From: Sphaerisporangium dianthi
GTDB taxonomy: Bacteria > Actinomycetota > Actinomycetes > Streptosporangiales > Streptosporangiaceae
DNA length: 64,000 nucleotides
NCBI RefSeq assembly: GCF_042654065.1
Contig: NZ_JBHSFP010000014.1
Coordinates: forward strand, 143,365-207,364
Direction: 5' to 3'
In this document: one piece after another, positions 43,734 through 52,216 of the stretch
Layout: each line of letters opens with the position of its first letter
How positions within the stretch are numbered: position 1 is the stretch's first letter
Translations under genes and position numbers: made by a program
The notes under the pieces: generated by a model
Databases searched by the model: none
Told to the model about the DNA's origin: nothing
What the model saw: the letters and a program-made list of their open reading frames with translations, nothing else

Positions 43734-43975
43734 GGTGGCGTTCCCTTTCCTCTTCGTCCTCTTCACCGGTTCGGAGAAAGCGCCGGCGGCGGATTCCCGT
43801 GCGAAATCGTTCCGCACCACCAACTGTGCGCCGTTCCGGCCCTGAAAGAGGTGGAAAAGAAAGGCAGCAAGCTGCCGATCGCCATCCGTTTCCTGCCATT
43901 CCCCGCCGCTGGGCGGCCGTTCGGGATTCCTTTTCCCCGCCCCCTCGGACGCGCGGGCGGACGAGGGCATGGCGA

Positions 43976-44006
43976 AGGCCTCACCGGCGCTCGTCCGGTG
44001 AGGCCT
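43976..44006. terminator. 12-bp hairpin between the MDMPI-fold gene and tyrA
   Basis: AGGCCTCACCGG (43976-43987) pairs with CCGGTGAGGCCT (43995-44006). It lies just after the minus-strand stop at 44026, so tyrA probably has its own promoter within 43734-43975. Confidence 0.7.
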
Positions 44007-44025
44007 CGATCCAGATCACGCGCGC

Positions 44026-44829
44026 CTAGACTCCGGCGGTGGCGAACTGACCCGGGGTGCGGCCGGCTCCGGCGGGGCCGCGGTAGCACTGGGCGATGTC
44101 CAGCCAGTGATCGGCGTCCGGGCCGACCGCGGTGACCGCCAGGTCGTCGCGGTGGCGGCGCCGGGTCGCCAGCAGGCAGAAGTCCACCGCCGGGCCGGTG
44201 ATCCGCTGCTCGGCGTCCTCGGGGCCGAACGCCCACAGCTCGCCGGAGGGGGCGGTGAGCTCCCAGCGGAACTCCACGGGCGGCGGGGTCAGGCCCCGTG
44301 CCTGGTACCCGAAGTCCTTGGTCAGGATCGCGAAGATCACCAGGTGCTGGATGCGGTCCGTGCGCTCCAGGCTCACGCCCAGCGCGTCGGCGATGTCCTG
44401 CCCGTGCGCGAACTGCTCCATGATGCCCGCGCAGGTGAGGATGATCGGCGGCAGCGGGTTGACCAGCCACGGCACCACCTGCCCGGCCGGCACACCGGCG
44501 AGCGCGTCCACGACGAACGCGCGCTCGGCGCGCCAGCGGGCCAGCAGCACCTCGGGCGTGTCGTCGGCGTAGTCGGCGAGCGCGGCGTTCACCGCGCCGT
44601 TGAAGTCGTGCTCGGCGCCCGCGGCGATGGCCTTGAACTTCTCGGGGTCGGCGGCCGCGGTGCCGGCGATGCGGAAGATGAACGCCAGGTGGGCGATCTG
44701 GTCGGCGACCGTCCATCCCGGGGCGGGGGTGGGCAGGCTCCACTGGTCGGGGGTGAGGCCGGCGACCAGGTCGTCGAGTTGCTCACCTTCCGCGGTCAGG
44801 TCTGCGAGCACGGCATCCAGTTCGGACAC
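44026..44829 (-). CDS. MDMPI-fold (DinB-like) protein, TIGR03084-like
   Basis: A 267-residue protein with the mycothiol-dependent maleylpyruvate-isomerase N-terminal fold (LDDLVAGLTPDQWSLPTPAP, GWTVADQIAHLAFIFRIAGT with a candidate metal His) and a C-terminal MDMPI_C-like half (VEFRWELTAPSGELWAFGPE, DAEQRITGPAVDFCLLATRR). Related proteins isomerise or conjugate substrates with mycothiol, or only bind metal. GTG start. In an enediyne cluster, thiol handling or detoxification is a reasonable but unproven idea. Confidence 0.8.
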   Translation of the reverse strand: MSELDAVLADLTAEGEQLDDLVAGLTPDQWSLPTPAPGWTVADQIAHLAFIFRIAGTAAADPEKFKAIAAGAEHDFNGAVNAALADYADDTPEVLLARWRAERAFVVDALAGVPAGQVVPWLVNPLPPIILTCAGIMEQFAHGQDIADALGVSLERTDRIQHLVIFAILTKDFGYQARGLTPPPVEFRWELTAPSGELWAFGPEDAEQRITGPAVDFCLLATRRRHRDDLAVTAVGPDADHWLDIAQCYRGPAGAGRTPGQFATAGV

Positions 44830-44868
44830 GTGTCTCTCCTCTCACTGGTACTGGTCACTGGTCGTCGG

Positions 44869-45972
44869 TCACGGGTGGGCGACGGAGCCGGGGCCGCCGG
44901 GGGACGCGGTCGTGGTGCGCAGCCAGGCGCCGACGTGGCGGGCCGCGGTGAAGCTCGCCCAGGACGTCAACTCGACCAGGGCCCGGTCACCGGGCGTCTC
45001 GGCCCGGAACCGCGCCACGAGCGCGTCGTCGACCTGGTAGGACGCCATCGCGGTCAGAAGCGCCAGCCGGCCGCTGGGGCGCAGGCCCGACGGCAGCGCC
45101 GACACCGCGTCCTCGGCCCATGCGCGGCTCGGCCCCTTCGGCTCGCCGTTCCACGCGGCGAGCTCGGCCGTCACGAGCTCCCGTACCGGGGCCGGCACCG
45201 AGTGGCGGCCCGCCTGCTCCATCGCCGCGGCGGCGCGGGCGAAGGCTCCGGCGATGAACGGCGTGCCCTCCGCCCAGGCCAGGTCGCCGGGGAGCGGCGC
45301 GGGGGGCAGCAGGACCAGGGACGCACCGGGGGCGGCGGCCCTGCGGGCGGCCGGGCGCATGACCAGGCCGAACAGCCGCATGAGCGGTCCGCGCGCCCGA
45401 TCGGGAACCTGCGGGGGCAGCAGGGACTCGCCGAGGAAGACGTTCACCATGCGGTTGAGGTACTGGAAGGTCACCGCGACCGCGGCCAGCTCGCGGGTGC
45501 GCTCCGGCGGCTCGGGCGGGGCCTGCCGGGCGGCCCCCGCGCGGGTGGCGCCGGCCAGCGTCCACGCGGCCACCCTGCGCACGACCGGGTCGGTGATCGC
45601 CTCGGCGCGGGCGCCGGCGATTTCGCGGGCCGGGTTGCCCGCCACCAGGCCGTCCATGGTGGCGCGGTGGACGTCGACGCAGTACGGGCAGGCGTTGGCG
45701 GCCGACACCGCGGTGGCGACCGCCTCCTTGACCGGCCGCTCCACGGTCCCGGCGGCGAGGAGCGACTCGCGCAGGATCCCCCAGGCGGCGGCGAGCGGCT
45801 CGGGAGCCGGCGAGTGCAGGATCATGGGCGGCGCGAGCATGCCGAAGTCCCGCTCGACCTGCGTGTACACCCGGGCGACCAGGCCGCCGGCCGCGGCGGG
45901 CCGCACCGGCTCGACATGCCGCACCTGCCTCAGCACCCCGGGCAGCGTCAAGCGGCTGAGCACCTTGCCCAT
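44869..45972 (-). CDS. AhpD-like/carboxymuconolactone decarboxylase-fold protein
   Basis: A 367-residue protein with one clear AhpD-like core (LLAAGTVERPVKEAVATAVS, then NACPYCVDVHRATM with Cys95, Cys98 and His102) and a longer helical C-terminal half without a known motif. AhpD-type proteins use the CxxC in peroxidase or disulfide exchange. Strong ribosome-binding site (GGAGGGGGAG). Between E9-like and MDMPI-fold genes and co-oriented with both. Possible thiol-redox protection or a cluster-specific catalytic role. Confidence 0.8.
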   Translation of the reverse strand: MGKVLSRLTLPGVLRQVRHVEPVRPAAAGGLVARVYTQVERDFGMLAPPMILHSPAPEPLAAAWGILRESLLAAGTVERPVKEAVATAVSAANACPYCVDVHRATMDGLVAGNPAREIAGARAEAITDPVVRRVAAWTLAGATRAGAARQAPPEPPERTRELAAVAVTFQYLNRMVNVFLGESLLPPQVPDRARGPLMRLFGLVMRPAARRAAAPGASLVLLPPAPLPGDLAWAEGTPFIAGAFARAAAAMEQAGRHSVPAPVRELVTAELAAWNGEPKGPSRAWAEDAVSALPSGLRPSGRLALLTAMASYQVDDALVARFRAETPGDRALVELTSWASFTAARHVGAWLRTTTASPGGPGSVAHP

Positions 45973-46050
45973 CGCTCCCCCTCCTCTACCTGGTCGTCCG
46001 CGGACACGCCTCGACCGGCACGCCGCCGGAAACCTCGCGGCGCCACCGGG

Positions 46051-47706
46051 CTACCGGCGCATCAGTTCGGGGATCTGGGGCGCGGCGGCGCGGCGGGTGG
46101 CGACGCCGCCGTTCGGCGCCGGGGCCCCGTAGGTGACCTCGACGCCCCGCTCGCGGGCGGCCGCGACGATGCCGGGGATCGCGCGCTCGGCGAGGGCGGA
46201 GATGGTCATCGCCGGGTTGACCGTGAGCGCGCCGGGGACGGCGGAGCCGTCGGTGACGAAGATGCCGGGGTGGCCGCGCAGCTCGTGGCGGTCGTCCAGG
46301 GCCGAGGTCTCCGGGTCGTCGCCGATGCGGCAGGACGAGAGCGGGTGCACTGTGTAGGCGCCGACCACGTCGTTGGTCCACGCGGCCACCTCGGCGAGCC
46401 CGTCGCGTTCGAGGATGTCCTTGCACTCGGCGTCGGCCAGGGCCCAGGCGCGCAGCGTCTGCGGGGTCGGGTCGTAGCGCAGCCTGCCGATGCCGAGCAT
46501 CTGCTGCGACAACCGGTCGGCGTTGCCCCGGGCCGGCGGCGGGCCGAAGACGCCCTCGTTGTTGTCCTCGATCATCTGGAAGATGATCAGCCAGGAGCGC
46601 CAGCGCTTGAGCACTTCCTTCTTGTCCACGCCGAACCAGCTGATGCCCTCGGCGCCGGGGACCTGGGCGAGAATGGTGCCGAGGCCCGGCGGGAAGTACA
46701 ACTGCTCCAGCGAGAAGCGCTCGAACTCGGGCAGCGAGCCGTCCAGGTGGTCCCAGTTGGCGACGACCGGTCCCCTGCCGATCTGGTTGGCCTCGTAGGC
46801 CAGGCCGTTCCCGCGCGAGAGGCCGAGGACGTCGCGCACCTTGTCCTCGTTGAGGATGGCGGTGTTGAGCCGCTCGCCGTTGCCGGAGAAGTAGCGGCCG
46901 ACGGCGCGCGGCATGGCGCCCAGCGTGGCCTCGCTGCGCTGGAGGATGACGGGGGTGGCGCCCGCGCCGGCCGCCAGGACGATGATCTTGGCGTCGATGG
47001 TGCCGCTTCCGGCGGTGATCCGGTAGTCCTCGCCGTCGACGACCTCGTAGTGGACGCGGTAGCCGCCGTCGTCGGTGCGGGAGATGTGCTGCACCTCGTG
47101 CAGCGGCCGGATCTCGGCCCCGTGCGAGAGCGCCGCGGGCAGGTAGGTGAACAGCAGCGACTTCTTGGCGTCGAAGCGGCAGCCGGCCATCATCCAGTTG
47201 CAGTTCACGCACTGGGTCGGGTCGACGGCGACCGGCACCGGGTTGGCCGTGCGGCCCGCGTGGTCGCACGCCGCCGCCCACAGGCCGCCCGCGTAGGAGA
47301 CGTCGTTCCACCCCTGCTGGTAGATCGGGATGGACTCCGCCACCCGGTCGTACCACGGGTCGAGGGTGTCGCGGCTGATGGCTTCCGGCCACATGCGCCG
47401 GCCGATGCTGCCATGGCGCTCGAAGACGAAGCGCGGCGCGCGCGGCATCGCGGCGAAGTAGACGACGCTGCCGCCGCCCACGCAGTTGCCGCCGAGGATG
47501 CTCATGCCGTCGCCGACGACGAAGTCGAACGCCCGCGTGTAGGACGATCCGAGCTTGAAGTCCTGGTCGAAGTCCTCGCCGGTCAGCCACGGCCCCCGTT
47601 CGAGCACCACGACCTTCGCGCCGCCCGCGGCGAGGTGGTAGGCCGCGATCGCGCCGCCGAAGCCGCTGCCGACCACGAGGACGTCGGTGCGTTCGGTGCT
47701 GGTCAT
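46051..47706 (-). CDS. GMC-family oxidoreductase (E9-like)
   Basis: A 551-residue FAD enzyme: TDVLVVGSGFGGAIAAYHLA, NCVGGGSVVYFAAMPRAPRF, VNCNWMMAGCRFDAKKSLLF, IIVLAAGAGATPVILQRSEA, and near the C-terminus VHPLSSCRIGDD with NPAMTISALAER for the catalytic His and the FAD end. Resembles cholesterol-oxidase/GMC alcohol oxidases. No Tat signal; it starts right at the Rossmann fold, so it is cytoplasmic. It overlaps the small upstream gene by ATGA. In nine-membered enediyne clusters an oxidoreductase is numbered E9; this one is equivalent by type and context. Confidence 0.85.
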   Translation of the reverse strand: MTSTERTDVLVVGSGFGGAIAAYHLAAGGAKVVVLERGPWLTGEDFDQDFKLGSSYTRAFDFVVGDGMSILGGNCVGGGSVVYFAAMPRAPRFVFERHGSIGRRMWPEAISRDTLDPWYDRVAESIPIYQQGWNDVSYAGGLWAAACDHAGRTANPVPVAVDPTQCVNCNWMMAGCRFDAKKSLLFTYLPAALSHGAEIRPLHEVQHISRTDDGGYRVHYEVVDGEDYRITAGSGTIDAKIIVLAAGAGATPVILQRSEATLGAMPRAVGRYFSGNGERLNTAILNEDKVRDVLGLSRGNGLAYEANQIGRGPVVANWDHLDGSLPEFERFSLEQLYFPPGLGTILAQVPGAEGISWFGVDKKEVLKRWRSWLIIFQMIEDNNEGVFGPPPARGNADRLSQQMLGIGRLRYDPTPQTLRAWALADAECKDILERDGLAEVAAWTNDVVGAYTVHPLSSCRIGDDPETSALDDRHELRGHPGIFVTDGSAVPGALTVNPAMTISALAERAIPGIVAAARERGVEVTYGAPAPNGGVATRRAAAPQIPELMRR

Positions 47707-48272
47707 GCGGGGCTCCCTGAGGGCGTCGTGTCCGGGTGCAGGCGGGCCAGCGGCCGGCCGTAGGTGTACTCGTCGAACCGCCACAGGCCGTCGGCGCCGG
47801 GCTTCTCGATGCCCAGCGCGATGAGTCCGGGGTGCCCCTGGGCGATCGCGTCGGCGGTGTGCATGTGGGCCGCCGAGTCGAAGGCCATGTTGCTGAACAG
47901 CGCCAGGCTGACCCACAGAGCCTTCTCTGGGTGGCCGGGGAGCGTCAGCCGCTGCACCAGGGCCGTGCGGTGCTCGAAGGGAAGGGCGACGAAGGGCGGC
48001 ACGTCCTCGTCCAGGGTGAGGCCCTGCTCGCCGGCGTAGGCGTGCGCGTGGGCGTCCAGCGCGGAGGCGAAGCCGTCCAGGCCCTCGGCCAGGCCGGTCG
48101 CGTCCCACTCGATCAGCTCGATGACGCCGGCCTGAACCGCTCCGCCGCCGGTGGTGGCGCCCGCGATGGCCCTGTCGTCCGGCGACCGCTTCTCTCCGGG
48201 GACGATCGTGTCGGCGAACGCCTCCAGCGTCATCGTCCTCGCGTGTTTCCCCTCGGGGGTTGGCGACGGCAT
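47703..48272 (-). CDS. Small partner of the GMC oxidase (E8-like, DUF5987 type)
   Basis: A 189-residue protein: TMTLEAFADTIVPGEKRSPD is the standard start of gluconate-dehydrogenase-subunit-3-like partners of GMC oxidases, then GFASALDAHAHAYAGEQGLT, FVALPFEHRTALVQRLTLPG, and AFDSAAHMHTADAIAQGHPG. The Tat signal usual in true subunit 3 proteins is absent. Coupled to the GMC gene by ATGA. Position and length suit the conserved unknown protein E8 of nine-membered enediyne clusters; equivalence is from memory and needs alignment. Confidence 0.75.
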   Translation of the reverse strand: MPSPTPEGKHARTMTLEAFADTIVPGEKRSPDDRAIAGATTGGGAVQAGVIELIEWDATGLAEGLDGFASALDAHAHAYAGEQGLTLDEDVPPFVALPFEHRTALVQRLTLPGHPEKALWVSLALFSNMAFDSAAHMHTADAIAQGHPGLIALGIEKPGADGLWRFDEYTYGRPLARLHPDTTPSGSPA

Positions 48273-48640
48273 AGGCGTTCCCTTCGTCGGTCCCGGGCGG
48301 CGGCTGACCAGTTCAACGTTCAGGCACGCCCGCCTCCGGCTGCATCTTCTGAGTTGCTTTCACATTCGCTCCCCGTGACGCCCGCTGAAAGTGGATATGA
48401 GCAGGCAGGGGGACCTTAGGGGTTGTCGCAGAAGGTGACGGCCGCCAATTCTGATGACATGGCCGAGTGCCGTCGATGTGTCGTCGTCGAGCGTCGTCTT
48501 TCCCGGAATTCATACGGTGACCGGGTGGGGTCCATCCACTGCAGTGAGGTGTGAGCAGATGACGGAGGCTCACGAATATGAGTTCTCCCGTGGCAATTCG
48601 GGGTCTATTCCGCAAACACCTCTAATGCACGGGAGGAGCA
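48273..48640. promoter_or_regulatory. Divergent promoter region: E8-like gene / AraC-type gene
   Basis: A 368-base gap without a gene, between oppositely oriented starts. Likely site for AraC-type autoregulation and control of the minus-strand E8-E9 operon. Confidence 0.45.
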
Positions 48641-49414
48641 ATGGATAGCGCAATCGAACAGGCCGTCATGCGCGTCGTCAGGAGCATGCACGAGAACCTG
48701 GGCGAGCCATTGACCATCAATGACATGGCGCGTACGGCGATGTTCAGCAAGTTTCACTTCTCCCGCGTCTTCCAGCGGGTCACCGGGCTTTCGCCCGGCC
48801 GCTTCCTGTCCGCCGTCCGCATCCAGGAGGCCAAGCGGCTCCTGGCCTCCACCTCGCTGACCGTCACCGACATCAGCCACCGGGTGGGGTACTCCAGCGT
48901 CGGCACCTTCAGCTCCCGCTTCACCAGCAGCGTGGGGGTCTCCCCGACCAAGTACCGCCAGCTCAAGAGCGTCGCGCCTGACATGCCGTTCGACGGCCTG
49001 GAAGAGCCGCCCATCATGGGGCCGGTGACCACGACGATCAGGGGGGACATCTTCTCCCCGCTGGAGGACCAGCCCATCTTCGCCGGGCTCTTCCCCGACC
49101 GGATCCTCGAAGGCCGGCCCGTCAAGTACACGATCCTGCCCAAGCCCGGTCCCTACGTGCTGGAGGACGTGCCGCAAGGTGACTGGCACCTGATGGCGCA
49201 GGCCATCGCCCCGGGACGCGAAGACGCCCTCGACCACGCGCCCGGCGGCGACACGGCCGTCTGCATCGGGCGCCACGGTCCGATCACCGTACGGCCCGGC
49301 ACGCACACCAGGGTCGCCGACCTGTCGCTGCGGCCGATGCGCCCGCTCGACCCGCCCGTGCTGCTCGCCCTGCGCGACCTGCTGCCGGTCAACGTCCCCC
49401 AGCTGATCCACTGA
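48641..49414 (+). CDS. AraC-family regulator with N-terminal HTH
   Basis: A 257-residue regulator. The AraC double helix-turn-helix is at the N-terminus (residues about 5-105): LTINDMARTAMFSKFHFSRV, FQRVTGLSPGRFLSAVRIQE, SLTVTDISHRVGYSSVGTFS. The C-terminal 150 residues form a beta-rich, Pro-containing domain (GPVTTTIRGDIFSPLEDQPI and later) I do not recognise; it could be an effector-binding or carbohydrate-type domain. GGGAGGAG precedes the ATG. The only plus-strand gene within the enediyne core, so a prime candidate for a pathway-specific regulator. Confidence 0.88.
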   Translation: MDSAIEQAVMRVVRSMHENLGEPLTINDMARTAMFSKFHFSRVFQRVTGLSPGRFLSAVRIQEAKRLLASTSLTVTDISHRVGYSSVGTFSSRFTSSVGVSPTKYRQLKSVAPDMPFDGLEEPPIMGPVTTTIRGDIFSPLEDQPIFAGLFPDRILEGRPVKYTILPKPGPYVLEDVPQGDWHLMAQAIAPGREDALDHAPGGDTAVCIGRHGPITVRPGTHTRVADLSLRPMRPLDPPVLLALRDLLPVNVPQLIH

Positions 49415-49480
49415 TCCGTTCGTCCTCCGGGCCGGGCACCTCACGCGCCGGCGGCATCGGGCGCCGTCTCCGGCGCCGGT

Positions 49481-49525
49481 GACCGCGGCGCCTCTGACCG
49501 CGGCACCTCTGACCGCGGCGCCGAT
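49481..49525 (+). repeat. Three 15-base direct repeats
   Basis: GACCGCGGCGCCTCT, GACCGCGGCACCTCT and GACCGCGGCGCCGAT lie head to tail after the AraC-type gene, in a 335-base intergenic stretch that otherwise holds a terminator and no gene. Confidence 0.7.
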
Positions 49526-49685
49526 CCGTCCTGACGCCCATGACCCCCGGCGTCCTGTGAGCCCGGACGCCCATGATCCGGGCGCCCTTTCCTCGCTCCT
49601 TGTTCTCTCCGGCCGTCGTTTCCCCTGGCCGGCGTTTCCCCGCGTCTCGTCCCCCTCGTCGTGTGTTCACCGGAGGGCAAGCGGA

Positions 49686-49719
49686 AAGGCGGGCTCCCCA
49701 GAGAAGGGGCGCCCGCCTT
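49686..49719. terminator. Bidirectional hairpin between AraC-type and P450 genes
   Basis: AAGGCGGGC (49686-49694) pairs with GCCCGCCTT (49711-49719), and an inner CCCC/GGGG extends the stem. It serves convergent genes ending at 49414 and 49750. Confidence 0.7.
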
Positions 49720-49749
49720 CGGCGTCTCTCGCCGCCCGCGTCCCGCCCG

Positions 49750-51141
49750 TCAGGCGGGGTGGACGGTCATCGGCAGGCCGCCGCGCACGCGCAGGGAGAG
49801 CATGGGCTCCGCCACGGCCTCGTGCCCGGGCAGCTGGGTCAGCCGCAGGTCGCGGGCGACCATGGCGATCACGAACGTGGCCTCCATCATCCCGAGGTGG
49901 TTGCCGACGCAGAACCGCGGCCCGGCGCCGAACGGGATGTAGGCGTACCGCGGCCGGTTCACCGGGCGGTCCGGGTCGAACCGGTCCGGGTCGAACCGGT
50001 CGGGCGCGTCCCAGAACGCCGGGTGGCGGTGCAGCGTGTACGGGCTGATCAGCACGTCGGACCCGGCCGGCACGTGGTAGCCGCCGACCTCGTCGTCCGC
50101 CTGGGCCTCCCGGGGCAGCATCCACACCGGCGGGTAGAGCCGCATGACCTCCTCCACCACCATCGCCGTGTAGCGCAGGCGGTGCAGGTCCTCGTAGACC
50201 GGCAGCCGGTCGCCGAGCACCTCGGCCGCCTCGGCGCGCAGCCTCTCGCGCACCTCGGGGTGCCGGTCGATGAGGTGGAACGTCCACGCCAGGGTGCTGG
50301 CCGTGGTCTCGTGCCCGGCGAGCAGCAGCGTGACCAGCTCGTCGCGCATCCGCTGCCGGCCGACGCGCGGGTCCGCCTCCTGGGCGGTCGAGCCGATCAG
50401 CCGGGAGACGACGTCGTCTCCGAGGCCCTCGGCACGGTCCAGCCGGCCGGCGACCAGGTGGTCGACGATGCGCTGCAGTTCGGCGCGGGCGCGGCGGAAG
50501 CGCAGCTGCTTGGGCAGCGGCACCCACATGGGCACCTTGCTCAGCGTGATGAGCTCGAACATCGCCTGGTCCTGGACGGCCTCGAAGGAGTGGCCGATCG
50601 AGCTGAACGCGCCGAGGTCGGCGTCGAGCAGGGTGCGCCCGAGCACGCCGAGGCTGAGCCAGGTCATCTCCTGGACGACGTCGACCGGCTCGCCGCCGGC
50701 GTGCGAGCGCAGCCGCTCGACGAGCCCGGCCGCCTCCGCGGCGATGACCTGGTCCATCCGGGAGATCCGCTTGTTCTGGAACACCGGCTGGATCATCCGG
50801 CGCTGCTTGCGCCACAGCTCGCCCTCGCTGGTCAGCAGGCCGTCGCCGATGGCGCGCCGCGCCTGGACCAGGCCCACGCCCTTGTGGTAGTTGCCGCTGT
50901 TGTCGGCCAGGACGTGCTTGGCGTGGTCGGGGTGGTTGAAGAAGTACAGCGTCTTCGGCCCGATGCGCAGCCGGGCGGCGTCGCCGTAGGTGGCGGCGAG
51001 CTTCATCAGCGCGAGCCGGTCGGTGGCGAGCTTCTTGAACAGCCCCGGCCCCGCCCACAGCGGCGGTCCGGGCGGCACCCGCCGGGCGGACGGCGCCGCC
51101 CGGTCTCCTGCCTTGCCCGCCTTGGGCCCGGTGAGGGTCAC
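49750..51141 (-). CDS. Cytochrome P450 (E7-like)
   Basis: A 463-residue P450 with the longer bacterial CYP102/CYP4-like pattern: LLTSEGELWRKQRRMIQPVF (C helix), VTLLLAGHETTASTLAWTFH (I helix), EEVMRLYPPVWMLPREA (ExxR), FGAGPRFCVGNHLGMMEATF (heme Cys). The GTG start overlaps the flavin reductase stop as GTGA. Cytochrome P450s numbered E7 are conserved in nine-membered enediyne clusters, where they are thought to oxidise the core; matching order E10-E6-E7 supports the call. Confidence 0.9.
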   Translation of the reverse strand: MTLTGPKAGKAGDRAAPSARRVPPGPPLWAGPGLFKKLATDRLALMKLAATYGDAARLRIGPKTLYFFNHPDHAKHVLADNSGNYHKGVGLVQARRAIGDGLLTSEGELWRKQRRMIQPVFQNKRISRMDQVIAAEAAGLVERLRSHAGGEPVDVVQEMTWLSLGVLGRTLLDADLGAFSSIGHSFEAVQDQAMFELITLSKVPMWVPLPKQLRFRRARAELQRIVDHLVAGRLDRAEGLGDDVVSRLIGSTAQEADPRVGRQRMRDELVTLLLAGHETTASTLAWTFHLIDRHPEVRERLRAEAAEVLGDRLPVYEDLHRLRYTAMVVEEVMRLYPPVWMLPREAQADDEVGGYHVPAGSDVLISPYTLHRHPAFWDAPDRFDPDRFDPDRPVNRPRYAYIPFGAGPRFCVGNHLGMMEATFVIAMVARDLRLTQLPGHEAVAEPMLSLRVRGGLPMTVHPA

Positions 51142-51677
51142 AGCGGCACCTCGCTCCAGTCGGGGCTCATCTGGCGGACCTTGCCCTTGAAGAACAGCAG
51201 GCCGTCACGATCGGTCTGCTGGGTGAGAGTGAGGATCCTGCCGATGAAGATGGTGTGGTCGCCGCCGTCGTAGGTGCGGAAGACCTCGCACTCGAAGCTG
51301 GCGAGGGTCCCGGTGAGCAGCGGCGCCCCGGTCTCCTCACCGGGGACCCAGTCGACGTTCTCGAACTGGGCCGCCCCAAGGGGGCGCCAGCGGTTGGCGA
51401 AGTGCATCGCCTCGGCCTCCTGGTGCGCGGCCAGCACCGACACCCCGAAGAACCCGGTGGTGGTCAGGCACTGGTGCATCATCGCGCCCCGGTCGACGCA
51501 GACCAGCAGCAGGGGCGGTTCGAGGGACACCGAGGTGAACGAGTTGGCGGTCATGGCGTGCGGAACCGCGCCGCCCGTCGTCACCACGGTGACCCCGGTG
51601 GCGAACGTCCCGAACGCCCGCCGCAGCGACTTCACGTCCGCCACCGGGCGGGTCCGCGTGGATAGGTCGACGTTCAC
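51138..51677 (-). CDS. Flavin reductase (E6-like)
   Basis: A 179-residue flavin reductase of the HpaC/RutF type: RRAFGTFATGVTVVTTGG, MTANSFTSVSLEPPLLLVCV, FGVSVLAAHQEAEAMHFANR, GGDHTIFIGRILTLTQQTDR. Supplies reduced FAD or FMN to a two-component monooxygenase; in C-1027 biosynthesis the E6 protein has this role. No partner monooxygenase is seen within the core here, so its client may be outside the window. AGGAGG precedes the GTG. Coupled to the P450 gene. Confidence 0.9.
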   Translation of the reverse strand: MNVDLSTRTRPVADVKSLRRAFGTFATGVTVVTTGGAVPHAMTANSFTSVSLEPPLLLVCVDRGAMMHQCLTTTGFFGVSVLAAHQEAEAMHFANRWRPLGAAQFENVDWVPGEETGAPLLTGTLASFECEVFRTYDGGDHTIFIGRILTLTQQTDRDGLLFFKGKVRQMSPDWSEVPL

Positions 51678-51710
51678 GCTGTCCTCCTGGCTGACTGTCT
51701 GGGGCCGCGC

Positions 51711-52139
51711 CTATGAGGCATACGGTTCGAGCGCCCGTGCCAAGGCGTCGGGGACCCTGGCGGGGACCGTGCGGGTGTTCGGCCCGCGCATGCAGGCGAT
51801 GCGCTGCCGGCCCCGGGCGATCAGCGTCTCGGTCCCGTCGGGGTCGAGCCGGACGTAGTCGAAGCTGAACTCGACCTGGGTCTGGGCCAGCTCCTGCAGC
51901 CGCATCCTGATGGACAGCTCGCTGAAGGCCGTGATCTCGGCGAAGAACTCGCAGTCGACCTTCAGCGTGAACAGTTTCAGGTCGTCCTGGAGGTCGGCGA
52001 GCACCTCGGGCGCCCGCTCCTTGAGGAACATCTCCCGGCAGCGTCCCTGCCAGCGCAGGTAGTTGACGTAGTAGACGTTCCCCACGATGTTGGTCTCTTC
52101 GAAACCGACAGTGTGCGCGTATTCGTAGTACTTGCCCAT
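51711..52139 (-). CDS. Enediyne thioesterase (E10)
   Basis: A 142-residue hot-dog-fold thioesterase: YYEYAHTVGFEETNIVGNVY (conserved in CalE7/SgcE10-type enzymes), then NYLRWQGRCREMFLKERAPE and FFAEITAFSELSIRMRLQEL. Releases the linear polyene (heptaene or beta-keto-acid) from the PKS. Position directly downstream of pksE is the conserved enediyne arrangement. ATG at 52139. Confidence 0.95.
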   Translation of the reverse strand: MGKYYEYAHTVGFEETNIVGNVYYVNYLRWQGRCREMFLKERAPEVLADLQDDLKLFTLKVDCEFFAEITAFSELSIRMRLQELAQTQVEFSFDYVRLDPDGTETLIARGRQRIACMRGPNTRTVPARVPDALARALEPYAS

Positions 52140-52169
52140 CGGGCTAGGACCGCCCTTCCGTGTGGCGGG

Positions 52170-52192
52170 GGGCCGCCCGGTGAGGGCGGCCC
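52170..52192 (-). terminator. Hairpin between pksE and E10
   Basis: GGGCCGCCC (52170-52178), loop GGTGA, GGGCGGCCC (52184-52192) in the 77-base gap. It could act as an attenuator or RNA-processing site that adjusts the PKS to thioesterase ratio. Confidence 0.45.
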
Positions 52193-52216
52193 TTCCGCGT
52201 CGAACTCCCCATGTCC

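Noticed and set aside
44026..44829. MDMPI-fold gene as a proven maleylpyruvate isomerase
   Set aside because: No gentisate-pathway genes nearby, and the family is functionally broad.
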